Source of the DNA: Fictibacillus fluitans | GTDB taxonomy: Bacteria > Bacillota > Bacilli > Bacillales > Fictibacillaceae | Length of the DNA: 64,000 bases | Assembly: GCF_030418125.1 (NCBI RefSeq) | Contig: NZ_JAUHTR010000016.1 | Location: forward strand, 1-64,000 | Direction: 5' to 3' | The notes under the pieces: generated by a model | Told to the model about the DNA's origin: nothing | What the model saw: only the letters and a program-made list of their open reading frames with translations | Database searches by the model: none | Program-made: the position numbers and the translations under genes | Shown here: one piece after another, positions 8,870 to 18,000 of the stretch | Numbering within the stretch: the first letter of the stretch is position 1 | Layout: each line of letters begins with the position of its first letter

Positions 8870-9808
8870 TCACTTTCCTTCTCGGGTTAAAGCTTCTGAA
8901 ACAACATCAGCAAGTGCACCAATAAATTCATCCTTGGCATTCGGCATTGCCGGGCGGTAATAATTGACGCCCAGTTCTTCTGTTACGACCTTGCACTCAT
9001 AATCATTATCAAACAAAACCTCGAGGTGATCAGCAACAAAGCCGACCGGGCAATACACGTAGGATGTATATCCTTGTTCCTTATATAAGTCTCGTGTCAA
9101 ATCCTGCACATCGGGACCGATCCAGGGCTCAGGCGTATTACCCGCACTTTGCCAGCCGATTGTGTAATGAGGAATTCCCGCTTTGGCCGCGATCAGGTCT
9201 GCCGTTTCTTTCAACTGGTCGGGATAAGGGTCTCCCATTTTCAAGATGCGTTCAGGCAGGCTGTGAGCTGAAAAAATAACTACTGTTTTTTCCTTTTCGT
9301 CCGATGAAATCCCGCTCATTACCTTATTAATCTCAGTTACCCAATAGTCAATAAATTTCGGATGATCATACCACTGGTCAATCGAAGTCAGCTGAATGCC
9401 AACATTCTCTGCCACCTCAGCGGCACGTCCATTATAGGATTTCACACTAAAGGTGGAATAGTGCGGCGCAAGAACGATGGATACTGCTTCCGTTATTCCG
9501 TCTTCCTTCATCTGCTTGACCGCATCCTCAATGAAAGGGTCAATGTGCTTTAAGCCTAAATAACTTTTAAATTCCACATCGCTAAAGCGGTGGTTCAGTT
9601 CCTCTTCCAGCCTCAAAGCCTGTTCCTCCGTGATTTTGGCAAGCGGGGATATTCCCCCGATCATCTCATAGCGGTGTGTGAGGTCCTGAAGCTGTTCTTC
9701 TGACGGCTTCCGTCCGCGGCGAATGTGAGTATAGTAGGATTCAACTTCATCAAGGCTCCGTGGTGTGCCATAAGCCATAACAAGCAATCCCATTTTGCGT
9801 TTTGCCAT
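8870..9808 (-). CDS. hemH: Coproporphyrin III ferrochelatase
   Basis: 312 aa. Inserts ferrous iron into coproporphyrin III (HemH/CpfC). It begins with [27 protein letters not shown]. The conserved metal-site histidine lies in [10 protein letters not shown] and the glutamate in the later [12 protein letters not shown] segment, both diagnostic of the family. The ATG at 9808 has GGGGTG at proper distance; a GTG at 9817 overlaps the hemE stop. It lies between hemE and hemY in one transcription unit. Confidence 0.95.
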   Translation of the reverse strand: MAKRKMGLLVMAYGTPRSLDEVESYYTHIRRGRKPSEEQLQDLTHRYEMIGGISPLAKITEEQALRLEEELNHRFSDVEFKSYLGLKHIDPFIEDAVKQMKEDGITEAVSIVLAPHYSTFSVKSYNGRAAEVAENVGIQLTSIDQWYDHPKFIDYWVTEINKVMSGISSDEKEKTVVIFSAHSLPERILKMGDPYPDQLKETADLIAAKAGIPHYTIGWQSAGNTPEPWIGPDVQDLTRDLYKEQGYTSYVYCPVGFVADHLEVLFDNDYECKVVTEELGVNYYRPAMPNAKDEFIGALADVVSEALTREGK

Positions 9809-9813
9809 TTGTG

Positions 9814-10845
9814 TCACCCCAATTTTTTAGAAGAGTATTCGTGTATAAAAGCAGTTAACCGCTGCAAAGTTTCCACCTGTACCTGAGGGAAAATACCTTT
9901 CCCTACATTAAAGATAAAGCCAGGTTCTTCCATTCCTTCGTCAAGAATTTGCTTGGCTTTTTCCTCGATGACTTTCCATGGTGCAAGCAAAACAGAAGGA
10001 TCAAGATTACCCTGAAGCGCTTTGGTCACTCCCATTTCTCTCGCTTCCCTTGGTGAGGTTCTCCAATCGAGCCCAATCACATCAATGGGCAGTTCATTCC
10101 AATCCTGCAGAAGATGGCGAGCCCCTGTTCCATAAAGAATAAGCGGGACTCCTTCCGTGCGCAGCTCAGAAAAGATACGGTTCATCACCGGTTTGATATA
10201 GTGTCTGAAATCTTCTGCATTCAAAGCACCTACCCATGAATCGAAGATCTGAAACGCCTGTGCACCTGAAGCAATCTGTGCTTTGGCATAGGCAATCGTC
10301 ATGTCACCCAGTTTGTCCATGAGCAGGAACCAGGCCTCCGGATCAGAATACATGAATGCTTTTGTATAATGATAATCCCTTGATGGGCCGCCTTCAATCA
10401 TGTAGCTTGCGATCGTGAACGGAGCCCCTGCGAATGTGATCAGCGGAACCTCCAGCTGCTTACGGAGAAGCTGGATCGTATCCAGAACATAAGGAACATC
10501 CTTTTCTGGTTCAATTATGCCCAGCTTCGCAACATCTTCCATTGTCCTTACAGGTGCATCAATTACAGGACCAACACCGGGCTTAATTTCAACATTTACA
10601 CCAAGAGCGGGAACAGGAGACATAATGTCCTTATACAGAATGGCAGCATCGACTCCATGCTGGTCAACGGGCAATTTTGTAACCTGGGCACAAAGCTCAG
10701 GACGGTGAGTAATGTCAAAAAGCGAATATTTTTCCTTCAGTTTTCGGTATTCCGGCTGAGACCGCCCTGCCTGGCGCATATACCATACCGGCACAAAACT
10801 GTTTTCTTCTTTTCGACAGGCTTTTAAAAACTCCTCATTTATCAT
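9814..10845 (-). CDS. hemE: Uroporphyrinogen decarboxylase
   Basis: 343 aa. Converts uroporphyrinogen III to coproporphyrinogen III, the branch-committing step of heme synthesis. The family signature [17 protein letters not shown] lies near residue 20. The catalytic Asp is in [14 protein letters not shown], and the second signature, around GLDWRTS, is present. The ATG at 10845 has AAAGGGTG 9 nt upstream; starts at 10851 and 10857 are too close to it. First gene of hemEHY. Confidence 0.95.
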   Translation of the reverse strand: MINEEFLKACRKEENSFVPVWYMRQAGRSQPEYRKLKEKYSLFDITHRPELCAQVTKLPVDQHGVDAAILYKDIMSPVPALGVNVEIKPGVGPVIDAPVRTMEDVAKLGIIEPEKDVPYVLDTIQLLRKQLEVPLITFAGAPFTIASYMIEGGPSRDYHYTKAFMYSDPEAWFLLMDKLGDMTIAYAKAQIASGAQAFQIFDSWVGALNAEDFRHYIKPVMNRIFSELRTEGVPLILYGTGARHLLQDWNELPIDVIGLDWRTSPREAREMGVTKALQGNLDPSVLLAPWKVIEEKAKQILDEGMEEPGFIFNVGKGIFPQVQVETLQRLTAFIHEYSSKKLG

Positions 10846-11040
10846 CAACATCGACACCCTTTCTGCTTTGAAGCAAAAGCCCGAATCACATTTTCCCTTC
10901 TTTGTGTCCCGACCTGTTATGAATTCCTCTAAATATGATGATCAGAAACCCGTTCGCTCCATTATCCATAAAACATTGTAAAAGAATTCACAATAAATGT
11001 ATAGCGTCCCGGTTTAAATGTCATGAATTCGACTCATGCA

Positions 11041-13176
11041 TTAGCGGAACAGATCAAGTTCAACTGAATTGGATGGTTCACCCTCCTGATCGGTTTGCGG
11101 ATTTAAAGGGACCACATAGAATTTAGGCATGGAGAACAGATATCGTCCAGATACGGTGTAAGACCCCTTCCCGATGACTGTATCGACATGGGTGGATTCC
11201 CCGTCTTTTATCGCATAAATCTTGTACTGGAGCCGTTCGTCATCAGACGGCGTCCAGGAGAGCTTGATCCCGGGCACACCGAAACTGCCAAGGGCAAAGC
11301 TCGCTTTCAAGTCGCTGATTCTGATTAAGTCCACCGGGGGATCAAGCTCTTTTACGCCTTTTGGCTTCTTGAACGTCAGCGCGCGCTGGGACGGCATCTG
11401 TGAGATCACATCTTTAAAAAGCAATGTCGCTTTTTCACTTGATGTGTTCAGGTAGCTTTCATTTGTGGTTCTGTCATATCCAATCCATGCGGCTCCTACC
11501 ACTTTGGGTGTGTATCCGACAAACCAGGCGTCTTTGTTTGCATGAGGAACTCCCTCATAATTCGTTGTGCCGGTTTTGCCTGCAAGTTCTGTCCCTGCAT
11601 TACCGGATTTCCCTGTTCCTTTTTCCACCACTTGCTGAAGCATACGGGTCATATACCATGCCGTTTGTTTTTTGAATACTTTCTTTTCTTTATGGCTTGC
11701 CTTACCGACAAGTTCTCCGTTCCGGTCATAGATTTTGGCAATCACATACGGTTTTATCGTCTTCCCGTCCCTCGCAAACGACCGGTATGCGGCCATCATT
11801 TGATAAGGTGATACCCCGTGGTCAAGTCCGCCAAGTGCTATGCCAAGGCCCTTATCCGGGATATCCATGCCAAGTTTTTTCAATGCCGCCTTCGACTGAT
11901 CGATGCCAAGCTCATTAAGAAGCCATACCGCCGGGGCGTTGATGGAATCCCTGATCGCTTCGGCCATGGATACTTTCCCGCGGTATTTCCCATCATAGTT
12001 TTTAGGTTTATAGCCCTTGTAGCTGAGCTGTTCGTCCTTTAGCATCGAATACGGTTTGTACGCTTTCGTTTCCAGTGCCGGTGCATACACCGCAAGCGGC
12101 TTGAAGGAAGAACCCGGCTGGCGGTTGACGTTTACCCTGTTAAGGCCTTCCGTCAAATACCCTCTTCCCCCCTGGGCAGCAATAATTCCGCCCGTATCCG
12201 CGTCCATCAGCACCATTGCTCCTTCGGGGCGTTCATTTCCCGTCCCGACGAAATAATCGGGTTTTAAGAAGGTTTGATATAGAGCATTCTGTGTGTCTTT
12301 TTGCATCGGCACGACCACTTTATATCCGCCTTTGCGCATTTCCTCACGAGAAAGATGATACCTGTCTGTTGCTTCCTTAAGGACCATATCAATATACGTG
12401 GTGAGGGCGGGATTTCGCTCTTCTTTATGAAGATTAAGAGAGATCGTTCTGCCCTTCGCTCTTACCGCCTGTTCCGCCGTAATGAAGTGCTGGTTAGCCA
12501 TCAGATCCAAAACAAGGTCTCTTCTTTTTTTACTGGCCTCACGGTGCTCAATTGGAGAATAGTGGCTTGGAGCCTTTGGCATCCCTGCCAGCATCGCCCC
12601 TTCTTCAAGCGTCAGTTCGCTCACATCTTTATTAAAATAAAATTTGGAAGCCGCTTGAATTCCATAAGCTCCATGCCCAAAATAAATTTGGTTAAGATAC
12701 ATTTCCAAAATTTTATCCTTGCTGTATCTTCTTTCAAGGTTAATTGCAATGACAGCTTCTTTCGTTTTTCGAAGCAGTGATTTCTCATGAGAAAGAAATA
12801 CGTTCTTTGTCAGCTGCTGAGTAATCGTGCTTCCTCCCTCAACTTTATGTCCGGCTGCAATATCCCGGTAAATTGCACGGGCGATCGAACGAAAATCCAG
12901 GCCGTGGTGCTCATAGAATCTCGTATCCTCAACTGCGACAAACGCATCTTTCACCTCATCGGGTATTTCCTTCCCCGATACGAGCTCCCGGTTCTCAGAA
13001 TAGATCCTCGTAATTGTATTACCCTTCATATCCACCAGTTTTGAAGCGGAGCTCATAACAAGATCCTTATCATCCACGACATAATCTCCGGCCATAAGTA
13101 TAAATAAATAGCCCATAAATCCCGCTATAAAAATTCCTATTAATAAACCAATGCCCAGCATTCCATTTTTAAACAC
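11041..13176 (-). CDS. pbpF: Class A penicillin-binding protein PbpF (PBP2C)
   Basis: 711 aa, bifunctional peptidoglycan glycosyltransferase/transpeptidase anchored by an N-terminal helix (about 5-28). The GT51 domain shows EDTRFYEHHG, GGSTITQQLTKN and the RKTKEAV-LERRYSKDKILEMYLN block. The transpeptidase shows the active serine in PGSSFKPL, then SIN (DSINAPAVW) and KTGT (AGKTGTTN). A fibronectin-III-like tail follows (about 625-711). It starts with GTG, 8 nt after AGAGAGG. In B. subtilis pbpF also lies beside hemEHY and is expressed in late growth and in the forespore. Divergent from hmoB. Confidence 0.93.
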   Translation of the reverse strand: MFKNGMLGIGLLIGIFIAGFMGYLFILMAGDYVVDDKDLVMSSASKLVDMKGNTITRIYSENRELVSGKEIPDEVKDAFVAVEDTRFYEHHGLDFRSIARAIYRDIAAGHKVEGGSTITQQLTKNVFLSHEKSLLRKTKEAVIAINLERRYSKDKILEMYLNQIYFGHGAYGIQAASKFYFNKDVSELTLEEGAMLAGMPKAPSHYSPIEHREASKKRRDLVLDLMANQHFITAEQAVRAKGRTISLNLHKEERNPALTTYIDMVLKEATDRYHLSREEMRKGGYKVVVPMQKDTQNALYQTFLKPDYFVGTGNERPEGAMVLMDADTGGIIAAQGGRGYLTEGLNRVNVNRQPGSSFKPLAVYAPALETKAYKPYSMLKDEQLSYKGYKPKNYDGKYRGKVSMAEAIRDSINAPAVWLLNELGIDQSKAALKKLGMDIPDKGLGIALGGLDHGVSPYQMMAAYRSFARDGKTIKPYVIAKIYDRNGELVGKASHKEKKVFKKQTAWYMTRMLQQVVEKGTGKSGNAGTELAGKTGTTNYEGVPHANKDAWFVGYTPKVVGAAWIGYDRTTNESYLNTSSEKATLLFKDVISQMPSQRALTFKKPKGVKELDPPVDLIRISDLKASFALGSFGVPGIKLSWTPSDDERLQYKIYAIKDGESTHVDTVIGKGSYTVSGRYLFSMPKFYVVPLNPQTDQEGEPSNSVELDLFR

Positions 13177-13400
13177 ACCATGTACCTCTCTTTATGACAA
13201 AGTTTCCCTATCAACATGCCATACTGATTGCTTATTTTACTATATTATTACAGATTACGCGAAAAGAAGGATAAAACACATACGATTGCAAACGATAATC
13301 TTACACTTTGTGCTCGTTTATTATTTGCATTCTGCGGGTAATTCATGAATTAGAAGCTTTCTTAACATCTATTCTATCCCAACATAAGGAGCGGTTTTAT

Positions 13401-13895
13401 ATGAAGCTATTTATCACGTACGGAACACAGCATTATCTGGAACAACTGCCGGAAGCCTCTCATGATCATGCCATTTTGCTGGAAAGCGGCGGAGATGCCG
13501 CATTAATGGTGGAAAACATCGATAATAATCCTTTTGAAGCAGGACATTCCTTTGAAATTCTGAATTCACGCGGAGATTTGAAAAATGGCACGTTTGCCGT
13601 GCTGAATCACATTCAGGTAACCGATGAGGGACGTGCCCTCTTTGAACAACGGTTTCAGCAGAGAGCCGGTCTCGTGGAAAAGGAACCCGGCTTTGCAGCT
13701 ATCCGAGTATTGCGTCCCGATCAAAACGATCCTTATATCATACTGACGTTGTGGGAGTCCCAATCGGATTTTATCAATTGGCAGCAGTCCTCCGCCTACG
13801 CGGAAGCGCACAAGGACAGGGGTACAGGCGGCGGTCTCCCGCAGACATTGTTTTCGGGACCATCATATGTAAAACAATACAGAGTACATTCCTAG
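13401..13895 (+). CDS. hmoB: Heme-degrading monooxygenase HmoB
   Basis: 164 aa; ATG with AAGGAGCGG upstream. Antibiotic-biosynthesis-monooxygenase (ABM) fold protein of the IsdG/HmoB type. The C-terminal ABM domain (about 70-160) includes GFAAIRVLRP, LTLWESQSDFINWQQS and a candidate heme-ligand histidine in AYAEAHK. It is preceded by a variable N-terminal domain, as in B. subtilis HmoB (YhgC). Encoded next to the heme-synthesis operon and divergent from pbpF, the same neighbourhood as yhgC in B. subtilis. Likely role is cytoplasmic heme breakdown and iron release. Confidence 0.9.
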   Translation: MKLFITYGTQHYLEQLPEASHDHAILLESGGDAALMVENIDNNPFEAGHSFEILNSRGDLKNGTFAVLNHIQVTDEGRALFEQRFQQRAGLVEKEPGFAAIRVLRPDQNDPYIILTLWESQSDFINWQQSSAYAEAHKDRGTGGGLPQTLFSGPSYVKQYRVHS

Positions 13896-13920
13896 ATCCA
13901 TTTATCTGATTTTACAGCTT

Positions 13921-13956
13921 AGCCTGCAGGCATACGAAAGCCGTGCAGGCTTTTCC
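13921..13956 (+). terminator. Terminator after hmoB
   Basis: Stem AGCCTGCA-GGC / GCC-GTGCAGGCT with one bulge, followed by TTTTCC, 25 nt past the hmoB stop. Confidence 0.75.
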
Positions 13957-14038
13957 TTATGAGAAATAATTTTATGGAAAGATATGATAAATCTATCGCG
14001 CCTTGCGAATACTTTTAGAAGATGAGGAGGGGGTTCAA

Positions 14039-14929
14039 ATGAAAAAAGCAGCGATTATACTGAATCCGTATGCAGGCAACAAACAGCTCGTTGATAATAT
14101 AGATGAGGTAGTCAAAAAGTTAGAACAAGGCTACAGTGACGTCATTCTCCATAGAACAAAAGAAGAGGGAGACGGCGGCAGATTTCTGGCTGAGATTGCC
14201 GGCGATGTCGATCTGATTATCGGGGCTGGCGGTGACGGGACCATTCACGAACTCGTCAACGCGCTTTGCCCGCTTGAAAACCGACCGGACTTTGCCATTT
14301 TGCCAGGTGGGACATGCAACGATTTTTCTCGGGCCATTGGTATGGATCAGGACCCTTTTAAGGCAGTGGATCAAATTCTTGAGAACAGAATTGAAAAACT
14401 CGATGTTGGCCATTGCAATACAAACTACTTTCTTAACTTTTGGGGCATCGGCTTGATCACTCAAGTATCAGCAAATATTGACAGCCAGGTAAAAGACCGG
14501 TTTGGCCGTTTGTCCTACTATCTTGCCACAGCCCAAACGGTGAAGAATTATGAATCATTTCATTTGGAAATTGAAAGCCCTGATTTCACTTACAACGGAG
14601 ATGCTTCTATGCTCATTGTCGGTAACGGCCCGTTCACGGGGGGCATCAGAGCGTTTTTTCCTGACACGAACATCCAGGACGGGAAGTTTGACATCCTGAT
14701 TGTAAAAGAACCCTCGTTAAAATTAATCTGGGATGCTGTTCAGTCCAAATTACTGAATACCACTCCTGCCAATGAGGATCTCCTTTACTATAAAACCGAT
14801 TCATTGTCGCTTACCGCCACACCCGACCAACTGATTGACTGTGACGGAGAACGCAATGCAAGAACACCGGCGACACTGGAAAATTTAAAGAACTACTTGT
14901 CCGTTATTGTTGGCAGCTTCCCGGTTTGA
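14039..14929 (+). CDS. YegS/diacylglycerol-kinase-family lipid kinase
   Basis: 296 aa; ATG preceded by GAGGAGGGGG. The DAGK catalytic fold is clear: IILNPYAG near the N-terminus, the nucleotide-binding GGDGTIHELVNAL, and GGTCNDFSRAIG. The C-terminal beta-sandwich domain is present (FFPDTNIQDGKFDILIV). Relatives in Bacillus include DgkB, YtlR and BmrU; which of these it equals cannot be told from the sequence alone. It phosphorylates a lipid headgroup, probably diacylglycerol or a related lipid. Its 3' end overlaps the convergent PAP2 phosphatase gene by 37 nt. Confidence 0.88.
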   Translation: MKKAAIILNPYAGNKQLVDNIDEVVKKLEQGYSDVILHRTKEEGDGGRFLAEIAGDVDLIIGAGGDGTIHELVNALCPLENRPDFAILPGGTCNDFSRAIGMDQDPFKAVDQILENRIEKLDVGHCNTNYFLNFWGIGLITQVSANIDSQVKDRFGRLSYYLATAQTVKNYESFHLEIESPDFTYNGDASMLIVGNGPFTGGIRAFFPDTNIQDGKFDILIVKEPSLKLIWDAVQSKLLNTTPANEDLLYYKTDSLSLTATPDQLIDCDGERNARTPATLENLKNYLSVIVGSFPV

Positions 14930-15621
14930 GCGGAGTCCCGATGATTCCGACGTTTATAAAAATAAACGACTTCAAGAGCAGCCACACATAAAAGCAGCCA
15001 AACGAGACCGGCAGCATACCCGGCAATTACATCTGAAGGATAATGTACACCAAGATAGATACGGCTGATTCCGATCAGGAGGATCACAGCTCCGAAAAGA
15101 AAACCCCAGAGAGTTTTGATGCCGGCCTTTCTTTTACTCCTGACAACGAGATATCCCAGAAAACCATAATAAATTAAACTGCCCATCGCGTGTCCGCTAG
15201 GAAAGCTGAAGCCCAGAGCTTCAACTATCGGATCTGTGTCGGGCCTTTTTCTTTGGAAAGCATCTTTCAGGATCAAATTCAGCAGGCCGCCCCCGCCAAC
15301 AGCAATGAGAAAAAAGAGTATTCCCCAGCTATTTTTGTGTTTAATCCATAGCCACAGCATGCCCACGGCAACCAGGATTCCCAGTGCCAGTTTCGATCCG
15401 ATTTCTGTAAAAAAGAGCATGATCCGGTCCATCGAGGGTGAGGAATACGAACGGACAGCATCAATGATGACGGGATCAAATCCAAACGATTCCTTTTCCA
15501 AAACTTCCTCCGATAATTCGGCAAAAATTAAAAGGCAAGCTGCAGCCAGTCCAAAACCGGCCAGCAGCAACAGCGTCGGGATAAGGGGAAAAGATACTTT
15601 TTTCATCATACGTTTAATCAT
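14893..15621 (-). CDS. PAP2-superfamily membrane phosphatase
   Basis: 242 aa, about six membrane helices. All three PAP2 signature motifs are visible: KDAFQRKRPD, SFPSGHAMGS, and SRIYLGVHYPSDVIAG with the catalytic histidine. Family members dephosphorylate phosphatidic acid, phosphatidylglycerol phosphate or undecaprenyl pyrophosphate. Substrate not predictable here, but the convergent neighbour is a lipid kinase. ATG with GAGGTG upstream. The C-terminal codons lie inside the kinase reading frame on the other strand. Confidence 0.88.
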   Translation of the reverse strand: MIKRMMKKVSFPLIPTLLLLAGFGLAAACLLIFAELSEEVLEKESFGFDPVIIDAVRSYSSPSMDRIMLFFTEIGSKLALGILVAVGMLWLWIKHKNSWGILFFLIAVGGGGLLNLILKDAFQRKRPDTDPIVEALGFSFPSGHAMGSLIYYGFLGYLVVRSKRKAGIKTLWGFLFGAVILLIGISRIYLGVHYPSDVIAGYAAGLVWLLLCVAALEVVYFYKRRNHRDSAQTGKLPTITDK

Positions 15622-15654
15622 GGCAGCACCTCATGCGAAATAATAACTTATTAA

Positions 15655-15692
15655 ACGAAAAAAAGCTGCCAAGGGTTTCACAATGGCAGCTC
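15655..15692 (-). terminator. Terminator after the DUF3243 gene
   Basis: 7-bp stem GCTGCCA / TGGCAGC with 12-nt loop, followed on the minus strand by seven T. It starts about 13 nt past the stop of the DUF3243 gene. Confidence 0.8.
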
Positions 15693-15702
15693 TTTTCTTT
15701 AT

Positions 15703-16041
15703 CTATTGTACAAGCTTAATGAGCATATGTGCCAGTTGATGCTTCTGCTGCTCATCTCCAACCTTCCAAAGCTCCTTCAGAAGATTTTCTTCCGCGTTGC
15801 GCGGCTCTTCTGTTTGCGCAAGATGTTCTGCGACCTTTTGTGCCGCTTTCGCCAATGTTTCTTCATCCAGTCCCAATTTTTCGCCAAGTGCTACTCTTGT
15901 GTGCAGGTAAGATTTAAACTCGGAAAAATTTTGCAGAATTTCATCTTTTCGCTCATCGCTGATGCGAGCAACGGTGTCATCGACTTTGTTCAGGTTTACT
16001 GTATCGTCTTTGTGCAAAATATGTTTTTCTTCATTGCTCAT
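15703..16041 (-). CDS. DUF3243 domain protein
   Basis: 112 aa, soluble, mostly helical. The C-terminal ~75 residues (FSEFKSYLHTRVALGEKLGL ... NLLKELWKVGDEQQKHQLAHML) match the DUF3243 family typified by B. subtilis YmfJ. The N-terminal ~35 residues are extra. No biochemical role is known to me for the family. It lies 16 nt downstream of the GSP18-like gene in the same direction and before a terminator, so the two probably form one transcript. Confidence 0.75.
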   Translation of the reverse strand: MSNEEKHILHKDDTVNLNKVDDTVARISDERKDEILQNFSEFKSYLHTRVALGEKLGLDEETLAKAAQKVAEHLAQTEEPRNAEENLLKELWKVGDEQQKHQLAHMLIKLVQ

Positions 16042-16057
16042 GGCCTTTTCTCCTTTA

Positions 16058-16579
16058 TTAATTTAAATTTGAAAGGATGGAAAGTGATTCCCGGTTGAAT
16101 GCAGGAATATCATCTGGCTGTCTACTTGTCACGAGATTTCCGCCGCAAACGACAACCTCTTCATCCACAAAGTTGGCACCCGCGTTCTTCAAATCAACCT
16201 TAATTGAATTGTAGCCTGTGACTTTGCGGTCCTTCAGCACACCAGCTGTAATGAGCAGCTGCGGGCCGTGGCAGATAGCAAAAATCGGCTTTCCGCTGTC
16301 AGCAAACTCTTTGGCAAAGCTGACAAAACGCTCATCATCCCTCAGCTGATCCGGGGAAAATCCACCCGGGATAAACAGCGCATCAAAATCTGAAGGGCTG
16401 ACCTCACCAATTCCTGCATCGGAGGTTACGGTTGCTTCCTGCTGTTTCCCTTTTATAGTTTGTCCTTTTTCAAATCCAATAACCGTTACTTCGTGTCCTG
16501 CTTCCTTATAAGCTTTGGCTGGATCGGTAAGTTCAACATCTTCAAACAGGTTAGTCAACACAGTTGCAATTTTAGCCAT
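16058..16579 (-). CDS. yfkM: DJ-1/PfpI-family general stress protein (YfkM/GSP18-like)
   Basis: 173 aa. The class I glutamine-amidotransferase-like fold has the nucleophile elbow AICHGPQ (Cys103, His104), an upstream acid in FEDVE (Glu14) and IPGGFSPDQLR. Family members act as glyoxalases/deglycases or peptidases; B. subtilis YfkM is general stress protein 18, induced through sigma B. The ATG at 16579 has GAGGAG 10 nt upstream; a TTG at 16582 is also possible. Divergent from the ferritin-like gene, with sigma-B-like promoters on both sides. Probably co-transcribed with the DUF3243 gene. Confidence 0.85.
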   Translation of the reverse strand: MAKIATVLTNLFEDVELTDPAKAYKEAGHEVTVIGFEKGQTIKGKQQEATVTSDAGIGEVSPSDFDALFIPGGFSPDQLRDDERFVSFAKEFADSGKPIFAICHGPQLLITAGVLKDRKVTGYNSIKVDLKNAGANFVDEEVVVCGGNLVTSRQPDDIPAFNRESLSILSNLN

Positions 16580-16618
16580 CAATTACTCACTCCTCATTCT
16601 ATTATCTACACCCATTAC

Positions 16619-16644
16619 ATTACCTTTTGACAAAAGAAGTAAAC
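16619..16644 (-). promoter_or_regulatory. Possible sigma-B-type promoter for yfkM
   Basis: On the minus strand GTTTAC, 14-nt spacer, GGTAAT (consensus GTTTAA / GGGWAW, 12-15 spacer). Each box has one mismatch. The predicted start lies about 30 nt before the ATG. Confidence 0.35.
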
Positions 16645-16657
16645 CCGTTTTTCTGTA

Positions 16658-16683
16658 GTTTATTACATGTTTAAATAGGGAAG
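16658..16683 (+). promoter_or_regulatory. Possible sigma-B-type promoter for ferritin-like gene
   Basis: GTTTAT, 14-nt spacer, GGGAAG; close to the sigma-B consensus, about 36 nt before the start codon. Confidence 0.35.
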
Positions 16684-16719
16684 TATATAGCTGAATGAAT
16701 ATTGGGAGGTAATGTATAA

Positions 16720-17151
16720 ATGGAAAAAGATTTAGAAGTACTGATTGAAGGATTGAATGAAGATTTAGCCAACGAATATTCAGCGATCATTATGTACAAC
16801 CATAATGCAGCCACTGTATCCGGTATTTACCGCCAGGTGTTAAAGCCGTTTTTCCAATCTGAAATCGGTGATGAACAAGGACACGCCTTGTATCTTGCTG
16901 AAAAAATCAGCACGCTCGGCGGAACCCCAACCACCATGCCAAAAGAAGTAAAACAAGTAAATGATGTCCGCCAGATGCTTGAAGAAGCACGCAATGCGGA
17001 GATCGATACCATCCGAAGATATGAAGAGCGAAAAGAACAGGCGTCCAATCTAAACATGACAGAATTGGTTGTACAGCTTGAAGATATGATTGCAGATGAA
17101 ACCAAACATAAAGAAGAAATGGACCGCTTGTTAAAAGATAACCGTTTCTAA
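16720..17151 (+). CDS. Ferritin-like di-iron protein
   Basis: 143 aa, four-helix bundle. Carboxylate and histidine ligands are spaced as in ferritin/bacterioferritin-like proteins: Glu19 in LANEYSA, Glu52 and His55 in GDEQGHALYL, a Glu in the third helix (NAEIDTIRRYEER), and ADETKHKEEM in the fourth. GGGAGG precedes the ATG. Likely roles are iron storage or peroxide-dependent iron oxidation; it lacks the Dps N-terminal signature, so a Dps call is less likely. Upstream sequence resembles a sigma-B promoter, consistent with stress use. Confidence 0.82.
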   Translation: MEKDLEVLIEGLNEDLANEYSAIIMYNHNAATVSGIYRQVLKPFFQSEIGDEQGHALYLAEKISTLGGTPTTMPKEVKQVNDVRQMLEEARNAEIDTIRRYEERKEQASNLNMTELVVQLEDMIADETKHKEEMDRLLKDNRF

Positions 17152-17170
17152 AAAACATGAAATACAATAA

Positions 17171-17212
17171 AAAGCTGCTGCTCTCCCTCAGGGAGAGCAG
17201 CAGCTTTTTTTA
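17171..17212. terminator. Bidirectional terminator between ferritin-like gene and ecsC
   Basis: Perfect 17-bp inverted repeat (arms 17171-17187 and 17191-17207, loop TCA) flanked by A-run and T-run, so it works on both strands. It separates two convergent genes. Confidence 0.93.
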
Positions 17213-17962
17213 AAGCCAGCCTTTTTGTTTCAAATCGTTGACTGTACGAAGACGAAAACAGTTCTTAGCCGTTTTTCCCAGCTCATCAATAAAGCGGTAA
17301 TTGGCAAAAGCTCCAACCACAGCACCAAACCCGGGCACCATTTGCAGCATCTTCACAAGGTCAATGTGATCTCTGTAATCCTGCTGCAATGTCTGCCAGT
17401 CAATCCCCTGCAAGTATTGCTGCTCCGCAGGAAGATCACCGATCGTGTCCTCCCAGTTCAAAATCCGTTCCAGAAGCTCTTTCCGTTTAAATGGACTGCA
17501 GTATGCCAGTTGAAAAATATAAAGAATGTAAAGCCGCTCCCGGTAATCCTTCACATCAAAACCATACGCCCCTGCGGTGTCGAACAGGAATTTCATTTTT
17601 ATTCCCAAAAGGATGGGGAAATCGGCAAGTCCCAGCAGAAACCCTCCTGCTCCCGTCCCCGCTCCTTCCACCGCCGCAGTCCGCCGGTAAGAAACGATGA
17701 GGGAGTCAGCTGCTTCATCACTTTCCCTTAAACTGCGGGGAGCGAGCGGCTGCTTTTTCGAAATGTATTCGGACCCGATCAATGTCCCATGAACCATGCT
17801 TTTTATACTTTTCGTTATCATCACATGCACCTTTTCAGGGAGCATGCTGTTGATCCGGTTCTGCAGTTTCTTCGAAGAGCGGTCCCATAGAGAGGGCTCT
17901 TTCCTCATCTCGCGTTCCCATCTGTCGAGTTCTGCAACTATTTCTGTTTCATACCTGCCCAT
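17210..17962 (-). CDS. ecsC: EcsC family protein
   Basis: 250 aa, third gene of the ecs operon. Contains the EcsC-family core with GAGTGAGGFLLGLADFPILLGIKMKFL (about 100-126) and a C-terminal block around QMVPGFGAVVGAFANYRFIDELGKTAKNCFRLR. Function not established; the hydrophobic glycine-rich segment suggests membrane association. In B. subtilis ecsC follows ecsAB and is not needed for the ecs secretion phenotype. ATG with AGAGGAG upstream. Confidence 0.9.
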   Translation of the reverse strand: MGRYETEIVAELDRWEREMRKEPSLWDRSSKKLQNRINSMLPEKVHVMITKSIKSMVHGTLIGSEYISKKQPLAPRSLRESDEAADSLIVSYRRTAAVEGAGTGAGGFLLGLADFPILLGIKMKFLFDTAGAYGFDVKDYRERLYILYIFQLAYCSPFKRKELLERILNWEDTIGDLPAEQQYLQGIDWQTLQQDYRDHIDLVKMLQMVPGFGAVVGAFANYRFIDELGKTAKNCFRLRTVNDLKQKGWL

Positions 17963-18000
17963 GAATTCTCCTCTTTCTTGTACTCCCAGGTTGTTTAGTA

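Noticed and set aside
12301-12780. 159-codon open frame opposite pbpF
   Set aside because: Antisense shadow of the glycosyltransferase domain.
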